From the NCBI GenBank assembly GCA_002729525.1, contig PBYI01000064.1, forward strand, positions 1 to 64,000: 64,000 bases of DNA, given 5' to 3'. Position numbers and translations under genes: made by a program. Positions 8,296 through 17,770 of this stretch are shown here, piece by piece; position 1 is the first letter of the stretch; the number at the start of each line of letters is the position of its first letter. The stretch comes from Nocardioides sp. Lineage in GTDB: Bacteria; Actinomycetota; Actinomycetes; Propionibacteriales; Nocardioidaceae. A model generated the notes under the pieces. It saw nothing but the letters and a program-made list of their open reading frames with translations. It was not told the origin of the DNA and did not search any database.

Positions 8296-9956
8296 CGGTC
8301 TCCTCGTGTGTCGCGGGGCGCGGATGCTGTCCGGGCCCCTGTGTGGTCGAGCGCCCCGGGGTCGGGGCGGTAGGGCGCGTGCTGGATGCGGAGGTGCCTC
8401 GTCACGACGGGAGTCGCGTCGCACAGCTGCGCGGCGCGCTCCTCGGTGTGCCGGTCGCTCTCGACGAGACGCGTCGACCGCTGACGGGTGTGCTCGGCCC
8501 AGCTCGGGACGACGAACTCCTCGACGTACCGTCCGCGGGTCTCGATGTCGCGGAGCAGGCGCCACCCCGTGGCGCCGGTCCTCAGGCGCACGCGACGTAC
8601 GCGCGACATGGCCTGGTGGAACGCTTCCTGGTTCGATGCGGTCACGCTGTAGGTGACGGTGACCACCACCTCACCGTGCAGGTCGTCCGCGGCGACCTCG
8701 GGTGACGGCTCGGGCCAGTACCTCGCGGGCCGTCGGTCGAGACCGTCCAGCTCGACGAGCGGTAGCCATCGGGCGAGCGGTATGCCGCACAGCAGCGCAG
8801 CCGCTGCCACCCAGAGCGCGACCGTCAGCGAGGCCGCGCCCGCGACCTGGCCGAGGACGAGCGCGCCGCCGGCCTGTCCCCCGAACAATGCGCAGGAGTA
8901 GATCGCCAGTCCTCGGGCGCGGACCCATGCCGGCAGGTACACCTGGATGGCGCCCGCCATCGTGCTGAGGCAGGTGGTCCAGCCCCACCCGCCGGCCACG
9001 ACGAGACCCGCCGCGACGACCGGCGAGCTGCACGTGGGCAGCAGGCCGACCACGACGGCACACAGCAGGAACGCCGTCGCCACCGTCGCGTTCTGCGTCA
9101 GGTGTCGCCGTACGACACCGGCCGTGAGGCCGCCGACGATGGCGCCGCCGCCGAGGGCGGCGAACAGCAGCCCGTACCCGTCAGCGCCCAGTCCCAGCTG
9201 CTCGTCCGCGACGAGGGGGAGCAGTGCGAAGAGGGACATCATCGCGGCGGTGAACCAGAACGACCGCAGCATCAGCCGCAGCATCTGTGGCGAGTGCCGG
9301 GCGTAGCGAAGCCCGCCGACGGTCGCTGCCCACACCCGCTCTCGGTCCGACGACGGGGGTGGGCCCCCGTCCCAGCGCAGCGTTGCGAGCACGAAGCACG
9401 CACTGCCGACAGTGCTCACCGCGAGCACCGTCGGGACTCCCGAACGGGCGACCAGGAAGCCCGCCACCGCGGGCCCGAGGACCCGGGAGATGTTCGCCGC
9501 GATCGACACCAGTGCTGCGGAGGCGGGCACCTGCCCGTGCGGTACGACGTCCGAGATCAGTGCCTGGAAAGGCGTGAGCACCAGCGCGTAGACCGCTCCG
9601 AGCAGGAGCACGAGCGGCAGCACTGTCTCGGGGCCCGCCGACCCGGTCCACGTCGCGAGCGCCGCACAGCCCCCGACGAGCACGCCCGCCGACTGCACGG
9701 TGGCCATCAGGGCGCGCCGTGGGAGCAGATCGGCCAGCGCGCCGGCCGGCAGTGCCAGGACCGCCATGGGCAGGGCGACCGCTCCCTGGACGAGGGCCAC
9801 CAACGCGTCGGGTGCGTCGCGCTCGACCAGGTACCACTGCGCCCCGAGCGTCTGCATCGACGTCCCCATCGTGGCGGCCACGAAGGCCAGCCAGAACCAC
9901 AGGAAGGTGCGGTGCCTCAGCGGGGCCAGCGGCCCGTGCTGCGGCGTCGCGTCCAT
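8292..9956 (-). CDS. MFS transporter of the MFS_3 type with C-terminal soluble ferredoxin-like domain
   Basis: 554 residues from ATG 9956, which has GGGAG five bases upstream. About 12 hydrophobic segments fill residues 15-400 (for example FLWFWLAFVAATMGTSMQTL), with the MFS loop motif LPAGALADLLPRR. Residues about 430-535 form a soluble tail (VVVTVTYSVTASNQEAFHQA) resembling an ABM/EthD barrel. This architecture is known for the MFS_3 exporter family related to EntS. It probably exports a pathway product or toxic intermediate. The gene heads a leftward operon diverging from the long acyl-CoA dehydrogenase operon and shares its operator. Confidence 0.85.
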   Translation of the reverse strand: MDATPQHGPLAPLRHRTFLWFWLAFVAATMGTSMQTLGAQWYLVERDAPDALVALVQGAVALPMAVLALPAGALADLLPRRALMATVQSAGVLVGGCAALATWTGSAGPETVLPLVLLLGAVYALVLTPFQALISDVVPHGQVPASAALVSIAANISRVLGPAVAGFLVARSGVPTVLAVSTVGSACFVLATLRWDGGPPPSSDRERVWAATVGGLRYARHSPQMLRLMLRSFWFTAAMMSLFALLPLVADEQLGLGADGYGLLFAALGGGAIVGGLTAGVVRRHLTQNATVATAFLLCAVVVGLLPTCSSPVVAAGLVVAGGWGWTTCLSTMAGAIQVYLPAWVRARGLAIYSCALFGGQAGGALVLGQVAGAASLTVALWVAAAALLCGIPLARWLPLVELDGLDRRPARYWPEPSPEVAADDLHGEVVVTVTYSVTASNQEAFHQAMSRVRRVRLRTGATGWRLLRDIETRGRYVEEFVVPSWAEHTRQRSTRLVESDRHTEERAAQLCDATPVVTRHLRIQHAPYRPDPGALDHTGARTASAPRDTRGDR

Positions 9957-9988
9957 CAGGGCTCCCTTGCGCAATCTCGGTAGATCAT

Positions 9989-9999
9989 GCGCATAATAA
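9989..9999 (+). promoter_or_regulatory. shared operator motif, copy 3
   Basis: GCGCATAATAA, preceded by CAT so that CATGCGCAT is a small palindrome. It lies between the MFS exporter and the ten-gene beta-oxidation operon. The block CATGCGCATRATWA is repeated near-exactly in copy 9 at 31883. Confidence 0.6.
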
Positions 10000-10030
10000 T
10001 CACGATCCATTGAGAAGGGGAGAGCGCGAC

Positions 10031-11338
10031 GTGTGGGACTTCGAGACCGATCCCGAGTACCAGGACAAGCTCGACTGGGCCGCCGACTTCATGCGGACCC
10101 GCGTGGAGCCGCTGCAGTACGTCATCAACCACCCGCTCGACCTGCAGGACCCGGTGCGCCAGGAGCTGGTGCCCGAGCTGCAGGCCGAGGTGCGGCGCCA
10201 CGGACTCTGGGGGACCCATCTCGGACCTGAGGTCGGGGGACCCGGCTACGGCCAGGTGAAGCTGGCGCTGCTCAACGAGATCCTCGGACGGTCCGGCCCC
10301 GGCCCCTCGATCGGACCCGTCGTGTTCGGCACTGCGGCACCCGACACGGGCAATGCCGAGATCATCGCCCACTACGGGTCGGAGGAGCAGAAGGGTCGGT
10401 ACCTGAAGCCTCTGGTCGACGGCACGATGTTCAGCGCGTTCTCGATGACCGAGCCGCAAGGGGGGTCGGACCCGAAGACCTTCACCACCCGGGCCGAGCT
10501 CGACGGCGACGAGTGGGTCATCAACGGCGAGAAGTGGTTCTCCTCCAACGGACGGTGGGCCGAGGTCCTCGTGCTCCTCGCCGTGACCGACCCCGACGCG
10601 CCGATCCTCGAGCGCATGTCGATGTTCCTCGTGCCCAAGGACACCCCCGGCGTCGAGATCGTCCGCCACGTCGGGGTCTCGGGGTGGGTCGAGGGAGAGG
10701 GCGGCGGCGACCACTCCTACATCCGGTACCGCGACGTACGGATCCCGCGCGACTACATCCTCGGTGAGGTTGGCAAGGGGTTCGAGGTCGCACAGACCCG
10801 GCTGTCCGGGGGGCGGGTGCACCACGCGATGCGCTCGGTCGGCCACATGAAGGCCGCCTTCGAGATGATGACCGAGCGCGTGCAGTCGCGCTTCACGCAG
10901 GGCGAGCAGCTGGCGCAGAAGCAGATCGTCCAGGAGATGATCGCGGACGCCTGGATCACGATCGAGCAGACCCGGCTGCTCGTCATGCAGACCGCGTGGA
11001 AGATCGACAGACTCCAGAACTACCGCGCCGTCCGCAAGGACATCGCTGCGTCGAAGATCGCTGCCGCTCGGGCGCTGGTCGACGTCGCGAGCAAGGCCCT
11101 GCAGATCCACGGCTCGCTCGGCATCACGCAGGAGATGCCGTTCGTGAGCATGATCGTCAACGGCATCCACGTCGGGCTCGCCGACGGGCCGAGCGAGATC
11201 CACAAGCTCACGATCGCCCGTGACCTGCTCCGCGACGTCGAGCCCAGCCCGGGCCTCTGGCCGACGCAGCACATCCCGGCGCTCGTCGACGAGGCGCGTT
11301 CCCTCTACGCCGAGGCGCTGACCCGTCATGGCCGCTGA
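10031..11338 (+). CDS. acyl-CoA dehydrogenase family protein, ACAD10/11 (LvaC)-like
   Basis: 435 residues from a GTG with GGGGAGA seven bases upstream. The ACAD fold is clear: FSMTEPQGGSDPKTFTTRAE for the flavin/substrate loop, WVINGEKWFSSNG, and a helical C-terminus with KALQIHGSLGITQE. The segment normally reading YEGTSEIQR, with the catalytic Glu, reads LADGPSEIHKLTIAR, the form typical of ACAD10/11 and LvaC proteins, which act on 4-hydroxyacyl-CoA through a 4-phospho intermediate made by an APH-like kinase. A matching kinase gene lies at 20758 in the same island. First gene of a ten-gene operon. Assignment to this subfamily is by motif only. Confidence 0.85.
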   Translation: MWDFETDPEYQDKLDWAADFMRTRVEPLQYVINHPLDLQDPVRQELVPELQAEVRRHGLWGTHLGPEVGGPGYGQVKLALLNEILGRSGPGPSIGPVVFGTAAPDTGNAEIIAHYGSEEQKGRYLKPLVDGTMFSAFSMTEPQGGSDPKTFTTRAELDGDEWVINGEKWFSSNGRWAEVLVLLAVTDPDAPILERMSMFLVPKDTPGVEIVRHVGVSGWVEGEGGGDHSYIRYRDVRIPRDYILGEVGKGFEVAQTRLSGGRVHHAMRSVGHMKAAFEMMTERVQSRFTQGEQLAQKQIVQEMIADAWITIEQTRLLVMQTAWKIDRLQNYRAVRKDIAASKIAAARALVDVASKALQIHGSLGITQEMPFVSMIVNGIHVGLADGPSEIHKLTIARDLLRDVEPSPGLWPTQHIPALVDEARSLYAEALTRHGR

Positions 11339-11702
11339 CGACCTCGGTCCGGACCGCCGGCGCCGTGCGCAGGGCCGCAAGGCCGACGGTCTACACGGCG
11401 CGCTGACCCGTCTGGACCCCACCCTCGCCCGCTGGGCCGACGACCACATCTTCGGCGACGTCTGGTCCGAGGACGCGTTGCGCTTCGAGGACCGAGTCCT
11501 CGTCGCCATCGCGATGCTCGCGGCCACCGGCCGGCGCAACCAGCTGCGCAACTACCTCCACGGTGCGCTCCAGGACGGCCGTACGCCGGAGGAGCTGCGA
11601 GAGGTCGTCCGGATGACCACGGTGTACGCCGGCTTCCCCGCGGCGATCGAAGCGGGCCTGGAGCTCGACGCCGTACTGCGCTCAGCAGGGGGCGAATCAT
11701 GA
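11328..11702 (+). CDS. carboxymuconolactone decarboxylase / AhpD-like protein
   Basis: 124 residues, overlapping the preceding gene by 11 bases. The helical pattern FEDRVLVAIAMLAATGRRNQ, LRNYLHGALQDGRTPEELRE and TTVYAGFPAAIEA is the single-domain CMD fold, which forms hexamers. It lacks the CxxC of AhpD peroxidase partners, so a redox role is unlikely. In gamma-carboxymucono-lactone decarboxylase a His within the HG-L segment contributes to the active site, and a HGAL is present here. It sits between two acyl-CoA dehydrogenases in a beta-oxidation operon, so decarboxylation or lactone handling is plausible but unproven. Confidence 0.78.
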   Translation: MAADDLGPDRRRRAQGRKADGLHGALTRLDPTLARWADDHIFGDVWSEDALRFEDRVLVAIAMLAATGRRNQLRNYLHGALQDGRTPEELREVVRMTTVYAGFPAAIEAGLELDAVLRSAGGES

Positions 11703-12865
11703 CCGCCACCGCATTGCCGCCACGACCCGTCACCGAGCACGCAGCCCAGCTCGCGGCCTGGCTGCAGGAGCACGCCACGGAGCTCGCTCCGTGGCGCCAC
11801 CGCGCGACGCAGGGGATCGCCGCCGCCGTCGAGCACGACCGCGGCCTCCTGGCCAGCCTGCACGACGCGGGCTGGTCGAGATACGGCTGGCCGGCCGAGA
11901 CCGGTGGGCTCGGCGGACCCGTCGCCCTCCGGGCCGTCCTGTACGACGAGCTGGCCGCGGCCGACCTCGAGGTCCCCGAGGCCTTCGTCATCCTGGAGAC
12001 CCTCGGGCCGCTGCTGGCGCACCTGGCACCCCACCTCGCCGCCGTGCACCTGCCACGGTTCCTGCGCGGTGACGAGCTCTGGGGCCAGGGCTTCTCCGAG
12101 CCCGAGGCGGGCAGCGACCTGGCCCATCTCCGCACCCGCGCCGTGTCGGACGGCACCGGCTTCCGGGTGACCGGCCAGAAGGTGTGGACCACCCTCGGAC
12201 AGTTCGCCTCCTTCGCGGCGGTCCTCGCCCGGACCGGAGCAGCCGACAGCGCACACCGAGGGCTCACCATGCTCTGGGTCGACCTCGCCGCGCCCGGCGT
12301 GACCGTGCGACCGATCGCCGCCGCGAGCGGCCGCGACGAGTTCGCAGAGATGTTCTTCGACGACGTCCCTGTTCCCGCCGAGGGCGTGATCGGCGAGGTC
12401 GGCGGCGGCTGGGCCGCGGCCATGTACCTCCTGCAGTACGAGCGGGGGATGTACGCCTGGCAGCGCCAGGCGGTCCTCCACCGTCGACTGCGCCAGCTGG
12501 CCGCACTCGTCGGAGACGACGCTCCGAGCGGGACCGACGTGGCAGCACTCGGCCGCGCGCAGCTGCTGTGCGCCGGGCTGCGGGCACGATCCGCCACAAC
12601 CGTGGCGCGGCTGTCCGACGGGGAGAACCCCGGGCCTGAGATCTCGGTCGACAAGGTGCTGCTGGGTCGGTGCGAGCAGGCTGTCACCGACGCCTGGCGA
12701 CGGCTCCGCGGGACCGACATGCTGCTGGGCGCCGACGACTCGGCGATCACAGGCCGCGAGGAGTGGTTCTACTCCCGTGCGAGCACGATCTTCGGCGGTG
12801 CTGCCGACATCCAGCGCGACATCCTCGCCGACCGGGTGCTCGACCTTCCGCGGGGGGCGCGATGA
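11699..12865 (+). CDS. acyl-CoA dehydrogenase, large partner of a split pair
   Basis: 388 residues with the ACAD middle domain signature GQGFSEPEAGSDLAHLRTRA and FRVTGQKVWTTLGQFASF. The C-terminal segment reads TIFGGAADIQRDILADRV: the usual catalytic Glu before Gly-Thr is replaced by Gly. It overlaps both neighbours by 4 bases. Together with the shorter ACAD at 12862 it looks like an alpha2beta2 heteromer of the type known from steroid side-chain oxidation (ChsE1-ChsE2), where each heterodimer binds one FAD. It probably oxidises a branched or ring-bearing acyl-CoA. Confidence 0.88.
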   Translation: MTATALPPRPVTEHAAQLAAWLQEHATELAPWRHRATQGIAAAVEHDRGLLASLHDAGWSRYGWPAETGGLGGPVALRAVLYDELAAADLEVPEAFVILETLGPLLAHLAPHLAAVHLPRFLRGDELWGQGFSEPEAGSDLAHLRTRAVSDGTGFRVTGQKVWTTLGQFASFAAVLARTGAADSAHRGLTMLWVDLAAPGVTVRPIAAASGRDEFAEMFFDDVPVPAEGVIGEVGGGWAAAMYLLQYERGMYAWQRQAVLHRRLRQLAALVGDDAPSGTDVAALGRAQLLCAGLRARSATTVARLSDGENPGPEISVDKVLLGRCEQAVTDAWRRLRGTDMLLGADDSAITGREEWFYSRASTIFGGAADIQRDILADRVLDLPRGAR

Positions 12866-13773
12866 GTGAGCACGTGGACGAGCTCGCCGCCCTGGCCGAA
12901 GAACTCCTCGCCGCCGGCCGCGACCAGGAGCTGCTCGCCCAGCTGGCCGACCCGGACGTCGAGGACCTGCGGGCGGACCCGCAGGTTGCCGGCGCGGTCA
13001 TGCGCGTCCACGGGCGGTACTGCGTCAGCAGCGGCCTCTTCGACCTGTTGGTGGTCGGCGCAGGACGCTCCGTCGTCCTGCCCGTGCCGGGCCAGGAGAG
13101 CGGGCGGCCGTCCGGTGCGGCGGGGAGCCGTCTGGTCGGTCTGGTGCGCGGCGGGCCGCAGGACGAGCTCGTCCTGCCCACCGAGGACGGCCCGCGCTTC
13201 CTTCCGCGCGACCACGTCGTCTCCGAGGCCGTCTCGGGGCTCGACCCCTTACTCGGGCTGACCCTGGTCCGAAGCGACTACGACCCGGTGGTCGGCACCG
13301 CGACGACGGCGACAGGCGACGTCCTCGGGTACGCCGCGCGGCTGCTCGCCGACGAGCTCGTGGGCGTCGCTGAGGGCGCACTCGCCCTGGCGCTCGAGCA
13401 CGTGCGAGAGCGACACCAGTTCGGGGTCCCGATCGGGTCGTTCCAGGCCGTGCGGCACCGGCTGGTCGACGCCTACGTCGACGCCGAGGGAGCCAGGTCG
13501 CTCCTCGCGGCGATCGGGCCTGACGCCGCGCCCGACGTGCAGGCGCTCGTGCTCAAGGCCTCCGCGGGCGCCGCCGCACTGCGGTGCGTGGCCGCTGCGC
13601 AGCAGGTGTGCGGGGGCATGGGCTTCACCGCGGAGTTCGACCTGCACCGTTACGTACGCCGCGCGCTCGCGCTGGACGCGCTCCTCAGCGGCAGCGAGGC
13701 CGCCGAGGAACACCTCGGAGCACTGGCCCTGCGGGGCCGGGTGCTCCCCGATCGACAGGTGGTGCTCACGTGA
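12862..13773 (+). CDS. acyl-CoA dehydrogenase, small partner of a split pair
   Basis: 303 residues, shorter than a normal ACAD of about 380. The C-terminal helical bundle is recognisable (VGVAEGALALALEHVRERHQ, GVPIGSFQAVRHRLVDAYVD, VCGGMGFTAEFDLHRYVRRA), with ERHQFGVPIGSFQ as the standard FAD-contact stretch. The middle beta domain is short and lacks the EPxAGSD loop. This asymmetry is what is seen in heteromeric ACADs, where one subunit supplies the substrate loop and the other the FAD contacts. The ATG overlaps the stop of the larger partner, supporting 1:1 production. An independent function is unlikely. Confidence 0.82.
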   Translation: MSEHVDELAALAEELLAAGRDQELLAQLADPDVEDLRADPQVAGAVMRVHGRYCVSSGLFDLLVVGAGRSVVLPVPGQESGRPSGAAGSRLVGLVRGGPQDELVLPTEDGPRFLPRDHVVSEAVSGLDPLLGLTLVRSDYDPVVGTATTATGDVLGYAARLLADELVGVAEGALALALEHVRERHQFGVPIGSFQAVRHRLVDAYVDAEGARSLLAAIGPDAAPDVQALVLKASAGAAALRCVAAAQQVCGGMGFTAEFDLHRYVRRALALDALLSGSEAAEEHLGALALRGRVLPDRQVVLT

Positions 13774-14903
13774 AGGACGTCGTGATCGCCGGTGCGGGCA
13801 TCCACCCGTTCGGCAGGTTCGACAGCGACTACCGCGACATGGGCGAGGTGGCGGCGCGTGGTGCCCTGGCCGACGCCGGCGTCGGGCTGTCCGACGTCGA
13901 CATCGTCCTCGTGGCGAACGTCGGCGCCGAGATGGCCAAGGGACACAACGTCGTGGAGCGGATCGGCCGGACCGGCGTACCGGTCATCAACGTCGAGGCC
14001 GCCTGCGCCTCCAGCGGCTCCGCTCTGTTCATGGCGGCACAGATGGTCGCCTCCGGAGCGGCCGAGGTGGCGCTCTGCATCGGGGTGGAGAAGGCGCCGC
14101 GCGGCTTCATCGCCGCCTCCGGCTTCGAGCCGTGGCAGATCGAGAACGGTCTCGGGGTCAACCCGCTCTACTTCGCCATCCAGGCCCAGGAGCTGATCGC
14201 TGCCACCGACACCACCGTCGAGGACCTCGCCGACGTGTCGGTCAAGAACCACCGCCACGCCGTGCACAACCCGAACGCGATGTACCGCCAGGAGGTCACT
14301 CGCGAGCAGGTGCTCGCGAGCAAGGCCATCTGTCCGCCGCTGACGCTCCTCATGCTCTGCGCGCCCAACGAGGGTGCAGCGGCCGTGGTGCTGATGAGCC
14401 GCCGCGAGGCCGAGCGCCGCGCAGTGGCCGACGCGGTCGCGTTGCGTGGCATCGGACTGGTGTCCCGCGGGCCCGACGACTGGTTCGTGCCGGCGGCGTC
14501 GTACCAGGCCGACCGCACGAGCCTCAGTGCCCGCGCGGCCGCGCTCGCACTGGACGACGCCGGGATCGGCATCGACGACATCGACCTCGTGGAGTGCCAG
14601 GACACCGACGCGGGCTCCGAGCTGGTGGCGTACGCCGACCTCGGCCTCTGCAAGCCGGGCGACGAGGCGTCGCTTCTGCGCAGCGGGGCGACAGCGTTGG
14701 GAGGACGTATCCCCGTCAACCCGTCCGGGGGCCTGCTGTCCAAGGGCGAGCCGCTGGGCGCATCGGGTCTGGGGCAGGTCCACGAGCTCGTCACCCAGGT
14801 CCGCGGGCGTGCCGGCGCCCGGCAGGTCGAGGGAGCGCGCACCGGCCTCGGCCACGTCATGGGCGCCGGCCACAACTCCTGCGTCGTGGTGGTGCAGCGA
14901 TGA
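13770..14903 (+). CDS. thiolase-family protein, SCP-x / Ltp2-like
   Basis: 377 residues from GTG 13770, overlapping the previous stop (GTGA). The thiolase fold opens VVIAGAGIHPFGRF. The nucleophile region reads NVEAACASSGSALFMAA, with a Cys where SCP-x thiolases carry theirs, and the C-terminus reads GLGHVMGAGHNSCVVV with the His and Cys of the second active-site loop. The immediately following DUF35 gene is the usual partner of SCP-x thiolases and Ltp2 aldolases. Because the Cys residues are kept, thiolytic cleavage is more likely than the retro-aldol reaction of Ltp2, but this needs alignment. Confidence 0.88.
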   Translation: MKDVVIAGAGIHPFGRFDSDYRDMGEVAARGALADAGVGLSDVDIVLVANVGAEMAKGHNVVERIGRTGVPVINVEAACASSGSALFMAAQMVASGAAEVALCIGVEKAPRGFIAASGFEPWQIENGLGVNPLYFAIQAQELIAATDTTVEDLADVSVKNHRHAVHNPNAMYRQEVTREQVLASKAICPPLTLLMLCAPNEGAAAVVLMSRREAERRAVADAVALRGIGLVSRGPDDWFVPAASYQADRTSLSARAAALALDDAGIGIDDIDLVECQDTDAGSELVAYADLGLCKPGDEASLLRSGATALGGRIPVNPSGGLLSKGEPLGASGLGQVHELVTQVRGRAGARQVEGARTGLGHVMGAGHNSCVVVVQR

Positions 14904-15289
14904 CCCACCAGACCCTGTACGACGACGCCGCGCCCGGGACGGCCACCGTCCTGCACGTCTCGACCTGCGACGCCTGCGGGCGCTCGGAGTTCCCGCGCAG
15001 GCGGGACTGTCCTGCCTGCGGGTCGGCAGTCCGCGACGACCGTCTCTCGGGGCCGGGCCGACTCCGGGCGAGCACGGCCGTCCTGGCCCAGCCGCCTGGG
15101 TCCCGCGTCGAGGCGCCCTACCTCGCCGGCGTGGCCGAGTTCCCCGGCGGGCTCTGCGTCATCGGGTTGCTGGCGCACGAGCTGCCCGTCGGCGCTCGCG
15201 TCGAGGTCGTCGTCCACGAGCCGTACCCGGGCGGCCGCACGTTCGCGTTCCGAGAGACGGACCTGCTCGGCCCGCCCGCCACCTGCTGA
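14900..15289 (+). CDS. DUF35 OB-fold / zinc-ribbon protein, thiolase partner
   Basis: 129 residues. Residues about 23-42 form a rubredoxin-like zinc ribbon (CDACGRSEFPRRRDCPACG), followed by an OB-fold with LRASTAVLAQPPGSRVEAPY and GARVEVVVHEPYPGG. DUF35 proteins bind acyl-CoA and assemble with SCP-x-type thiolases and with Ltp2 (where DUF35 is fused to MaoC in ChsH2). Here it is a stand-alone protein, with the MaoC partner encoded four genes later. The start ATG overlaps the thiolase stop, supporting a complex. Confidence 0.88.
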   Translation: MTHQTLYDDAAPGTATVLHVSTCDACGRSEFPRRRDCPACGSAVRDDRLSGPGRLRASTAVLAQPPGSRVEAPYLAGVAEFPGGLCVIGLLAHELPVGARVEVVVHEPYPGGRTFAFRETDLLGPPATC

Positions 15290-15344
15290 ACCACCTGCCC
15301 ACACCAGCGCCGGCCACGGGGCCGCGCCGACACGAGAGGTCACC

Positions 15345-16508
15345 ATGACGTTCTTCAACTTCCTCAGCGACGACCAGCAGGCCTGGCGGGAGAACTGCTT
15401 CCGCTTCATGGAGCGCGAGATCACCCGCGACTACATCCGCGAGTGCGACATGGCTCGGGAGTACTACTTCGACGGCTACGACAAGATCGTCAAGGAGGGC
15501 TGGCACAGCCTCCTCATGCCGGAGGAGCTCGGCGGCTCGGCTGCGGGGCCGATGGAGTACGCCGTCATGTGCGAGGCGGGCGCCCGCTACGGCTACGACT
15601 TCGTGGCCGCCGTCGTCGGCACGCCGTCCTTCACCGCGCAGAACCTCATCAAGTTCGGCAACCCCGACCAGATCGACCGGTTCATCAAGCCGTTCGTGGC
15701 AGGCGAGCTGCGCTTCTCGATCGGCATCTCCGAGCCCGAGGCGGGATCCGACGCTGCCTCGACCCAGACCCGCGCGGTGCGCGACGGCGACGAGTACGTG
15801 ATCACCGGCGCCAAGCAGTGGATCTCCGGATCGGGTCTGCCGAACGCGCACATCCTCATGCTCGTGCGGACCGACCCGGACGCGCCGAAGCACCAGGGCC
15901 TCTCGACGATCGTCGTGCCGAACAACCTTGAGGGGATGACGCTCAACAAGCTCAAGACGCTCGCGCGTCGCGGCATGGGCACCTACCAGGTCTTCCTCGA
16001 CGAGGTGCGGGTGCCGGTCGCCAACCGGATCGGTGAGGAGGGGCAGGGTTGGGAGATCATCGGCAGCAACCTCGAGCTCGAGCGCATCGCCTGCGCCTCC
16101 GGCTACACCGGCTGCGCCCAGCAGGCGGTCGACGACGCACTGCTGTACGCGACCCAGCGAGAGCAGTTCGGACAGCCGATCTACGAGTTCCAGGTGCTCA
16201 AGCACATGCTCGCCGACATGCAGACCCAGGTCGACGCAGCGCGGATGCTGACCTACCGCGCCGCAGCGAAGGTCGCGGCCGGCGAGCCGGCGTTGCGGGA
16301 GGTGTCGATGGCGAAGCTCTTCGCCTCCGAGACGCTGCTCAAGACCGGTGAGCAGGGCGTGCGCATCATGGGCGGCCACGGGATGCTCCCGGAGGCCGAC
16401 ATGGAGCGCTACTTCCGCGAGGGTATGCAGTCGACCATCGGCGGTGGCACGTCGCAGATCCAGCGCTCGATCATCGCCAAGACGATGCGCGAGACGGTGC
16501 GCAGCTGA
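15345..16508 (+). CDS. acyl-CoA dehydrogenase, isovaleryl-CoA-dehydrogenase-like active site
   Basis: 387 residues, a complete ACAD. Features in order: SIGISEPEAGSDAASTQTRA, YVITGAKQWISGSG, an LELERIACASG helix, TQREQFGQPIYEFQVLKHM, and the C-terminal GGGTSQIQRSIIAKTM. The Glu usually found before GTS is Gly, but the Glu of LELER sits where isovaleryl-CoA and long-chain ACADs place their catalytic base. So this enzyme should be active, probably on a branched acyl-CoA. A 55-base gap with GAGAGG separates it from the DUF35 gene. It overlaps the following CoA-transferase by one base. Confidence 0.92.
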   Translation: MTFFNFLSDDQQAWRENCFRFMEREITRDYIRECDMAREYYFDGYDKIVKEGWHSLLMPEELGGSAAGPMEYAVMCEAGARYGYDFVAAVVGTPSFTAQNLIKFGNPDQIDRFIKPFVAGELRFSIGISEPEAGSDAASTQTRAVRDGDEYVITGAKQWISGSGLPNAHILMLVRTDPDAPKHQGLSTIVVPNNLEGMTLNKLKTLARRGMGTYQVFLDEVRVPVANRIGEEGQGWEIIGSNLELERIACASGYTGCAQQAVDDALLYATQREQFGQPIYEFQVLKHMLADMQTQVDAARMLTYRAAAKVAAGEPALREVSMAKLFASETLLKTGEQGVRIMGGHGMLPEADMERYFREGMQSTIGGGTSQIQRSIIAKTMRETVRS

Positions 16509-17770
16509 TGGTGGGGCAGTCCGGTTCCAGCGGACCGGGAGGCGGACCGCTCGACGGGATCCGGGTGCTCGACTTCACCCGGCACCTCGCGGGCCCGTAC
16601 GCGACCACCGTCCTCGGGGACTTCGGGGCCGACGTCGTGAAGATCGAGTCCGCGGAGGGCGACCCGGCACGGGGCATCCGGACCGGCGACGAGGAGCCCG
16701 GCCGCGACGGCCAGGCCTTCACCGTCTACAACCACGGCAAGCGCAGCATCGCGCTCGACCTCCGGACCGCCGAGGGCGTGGCGCTCGTGCACTCGCTCGC
16801 CGCCACGGCGGACGTCGTCATCGAGAACTACCGACCGGGCGTCGCCGATGCCATCGGCATCGGATACGCCGCACTCCGCGGGGTGAACCCCCGCCTCGTC
16901 TACTGCTCGGTGTCCGCCTTCGGCCAGGAGGGCCCCTGGTCGCAGCAGCCCGCGACCGACCCCGTCATCCAGGGCATGAGTGGTGTGATCCAGGTGACCG
17001 GCCAGCCCGGGGACCCGGTCCGTGTCGGCGTGCCGATCGGCGACGTGATGGGCGCGATGAGCAGCATCCAGGGGATCCTGATGGCGCTCCTGGCTCGCGA
17101 ACGCACCGGCGAGGGGCAGTGGGTGGACGTGTCGCTCATGCACGCCCTCGCCTTCACGCACACGACCCGGCTCGCCGAGCTCCTCGCCACGGGCAACGAG
17201 CCGGGCGGTCAGGGAACGGCCCACAGCATGGTGGCGCCGTACGAGATGTTCGAGACCGCCGACCGCCCGGTGATCGCCGGCTCGTGGACGGAGGACACCT
17301 GGCCGCGCTTCTGCGCCGCGCTCGGGATGCCCGAGCTTGTCGACGACCCGCGGTTCGCCACCAACCAGCGGCGCCTCGCCAACCGACCGGCGCTCCGGGA
17401 GGTCGTGACCGCGGTGATGAGGAGCCGCACAGCGGCCGAGTGGGAGACCGAGTTTCACCGCGCAAGCGCGCTCTTCGGCCCGGTCCTGACGATCAGCCAG
17501 ATGCTCGCTCAGGCCGAGGAGGCCCTCCGCCCCGCAGTCGTCGACATGACCCGCGGGGACGGTTCCGTCGTCACGGTGCCGGACAGCACGTCTGCGGTGC
17601 GGATGCACGGCACGCCGGGGACGGTCCGCCGTCCACCGCCGCTGCTGAGCGAGCACGCCCAGGAGGTGCTCGCCGAGATCGGTCTGGACGAGACGGCGAT
17701 CGACGACCTGGCCCGTCGTGGGGTGGTCCGGCTCCCGGCCGTGGCACCGGTGGCGGAGGGTGCGCGATGA
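16508..17770 (+). CDS. class III CoA-transferase (CaiB/BaiF family)
   Basis: 420 residues. The N-terminal IRVLDFTRHLAGPYATTVLG and DFGADVVKIESAEGDPARG are the family signature, followed by NHGKRSIALDLRT. The catalytic Asp lies in ATDPVIQGMSGVIQVTG at about residue 153. Such enzymes move CoA between carboxylates through an aspartyl-CoA anhydride, so this protein probably activates the imported or an intermediate acid using another acyl-CoA as donor. It overlaps the following enoyl-CoA hydratase gene by 4 bases. It is one of four family members in the island, and specificity cannot be deduced. Confidence 0.92.
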   Translation: MVGQSGSSGPGGGPLDGIRVLDFTRHLAGPYATTVLGDFGADVVKIESAEGDPARGIRTGDEEPGRDGQAFTVYNHGKRSIALDLRTAEGVALVHSLAATADVVIENYRPGVADAIGIGYAALRGVNPRLVYCSVSAFGQEGPWSQQPATDPVIQGMSGVIQVTGQPGDPVRVGVPIGDVMGAMSSIQGILMALLARERTGEGQWVDVSLMHALAFTHTTRLAELLATGNEPGGQGTAHSMVAPYEMFETADRPVIAGSWTEDTWPRFCAALGMPELVDDPRFATNQRRLANRPALREVVTAVMRSRTAAEWETEFHRASALFGPVLTISQMLAQAEEALRPAVVDMTRGDGSVVTVPDSTSAVRMHGTPGTVRRPPPLLSEHAQEVLAEIGLDETAIDDLARRGVVRLPAVAPVAEGAR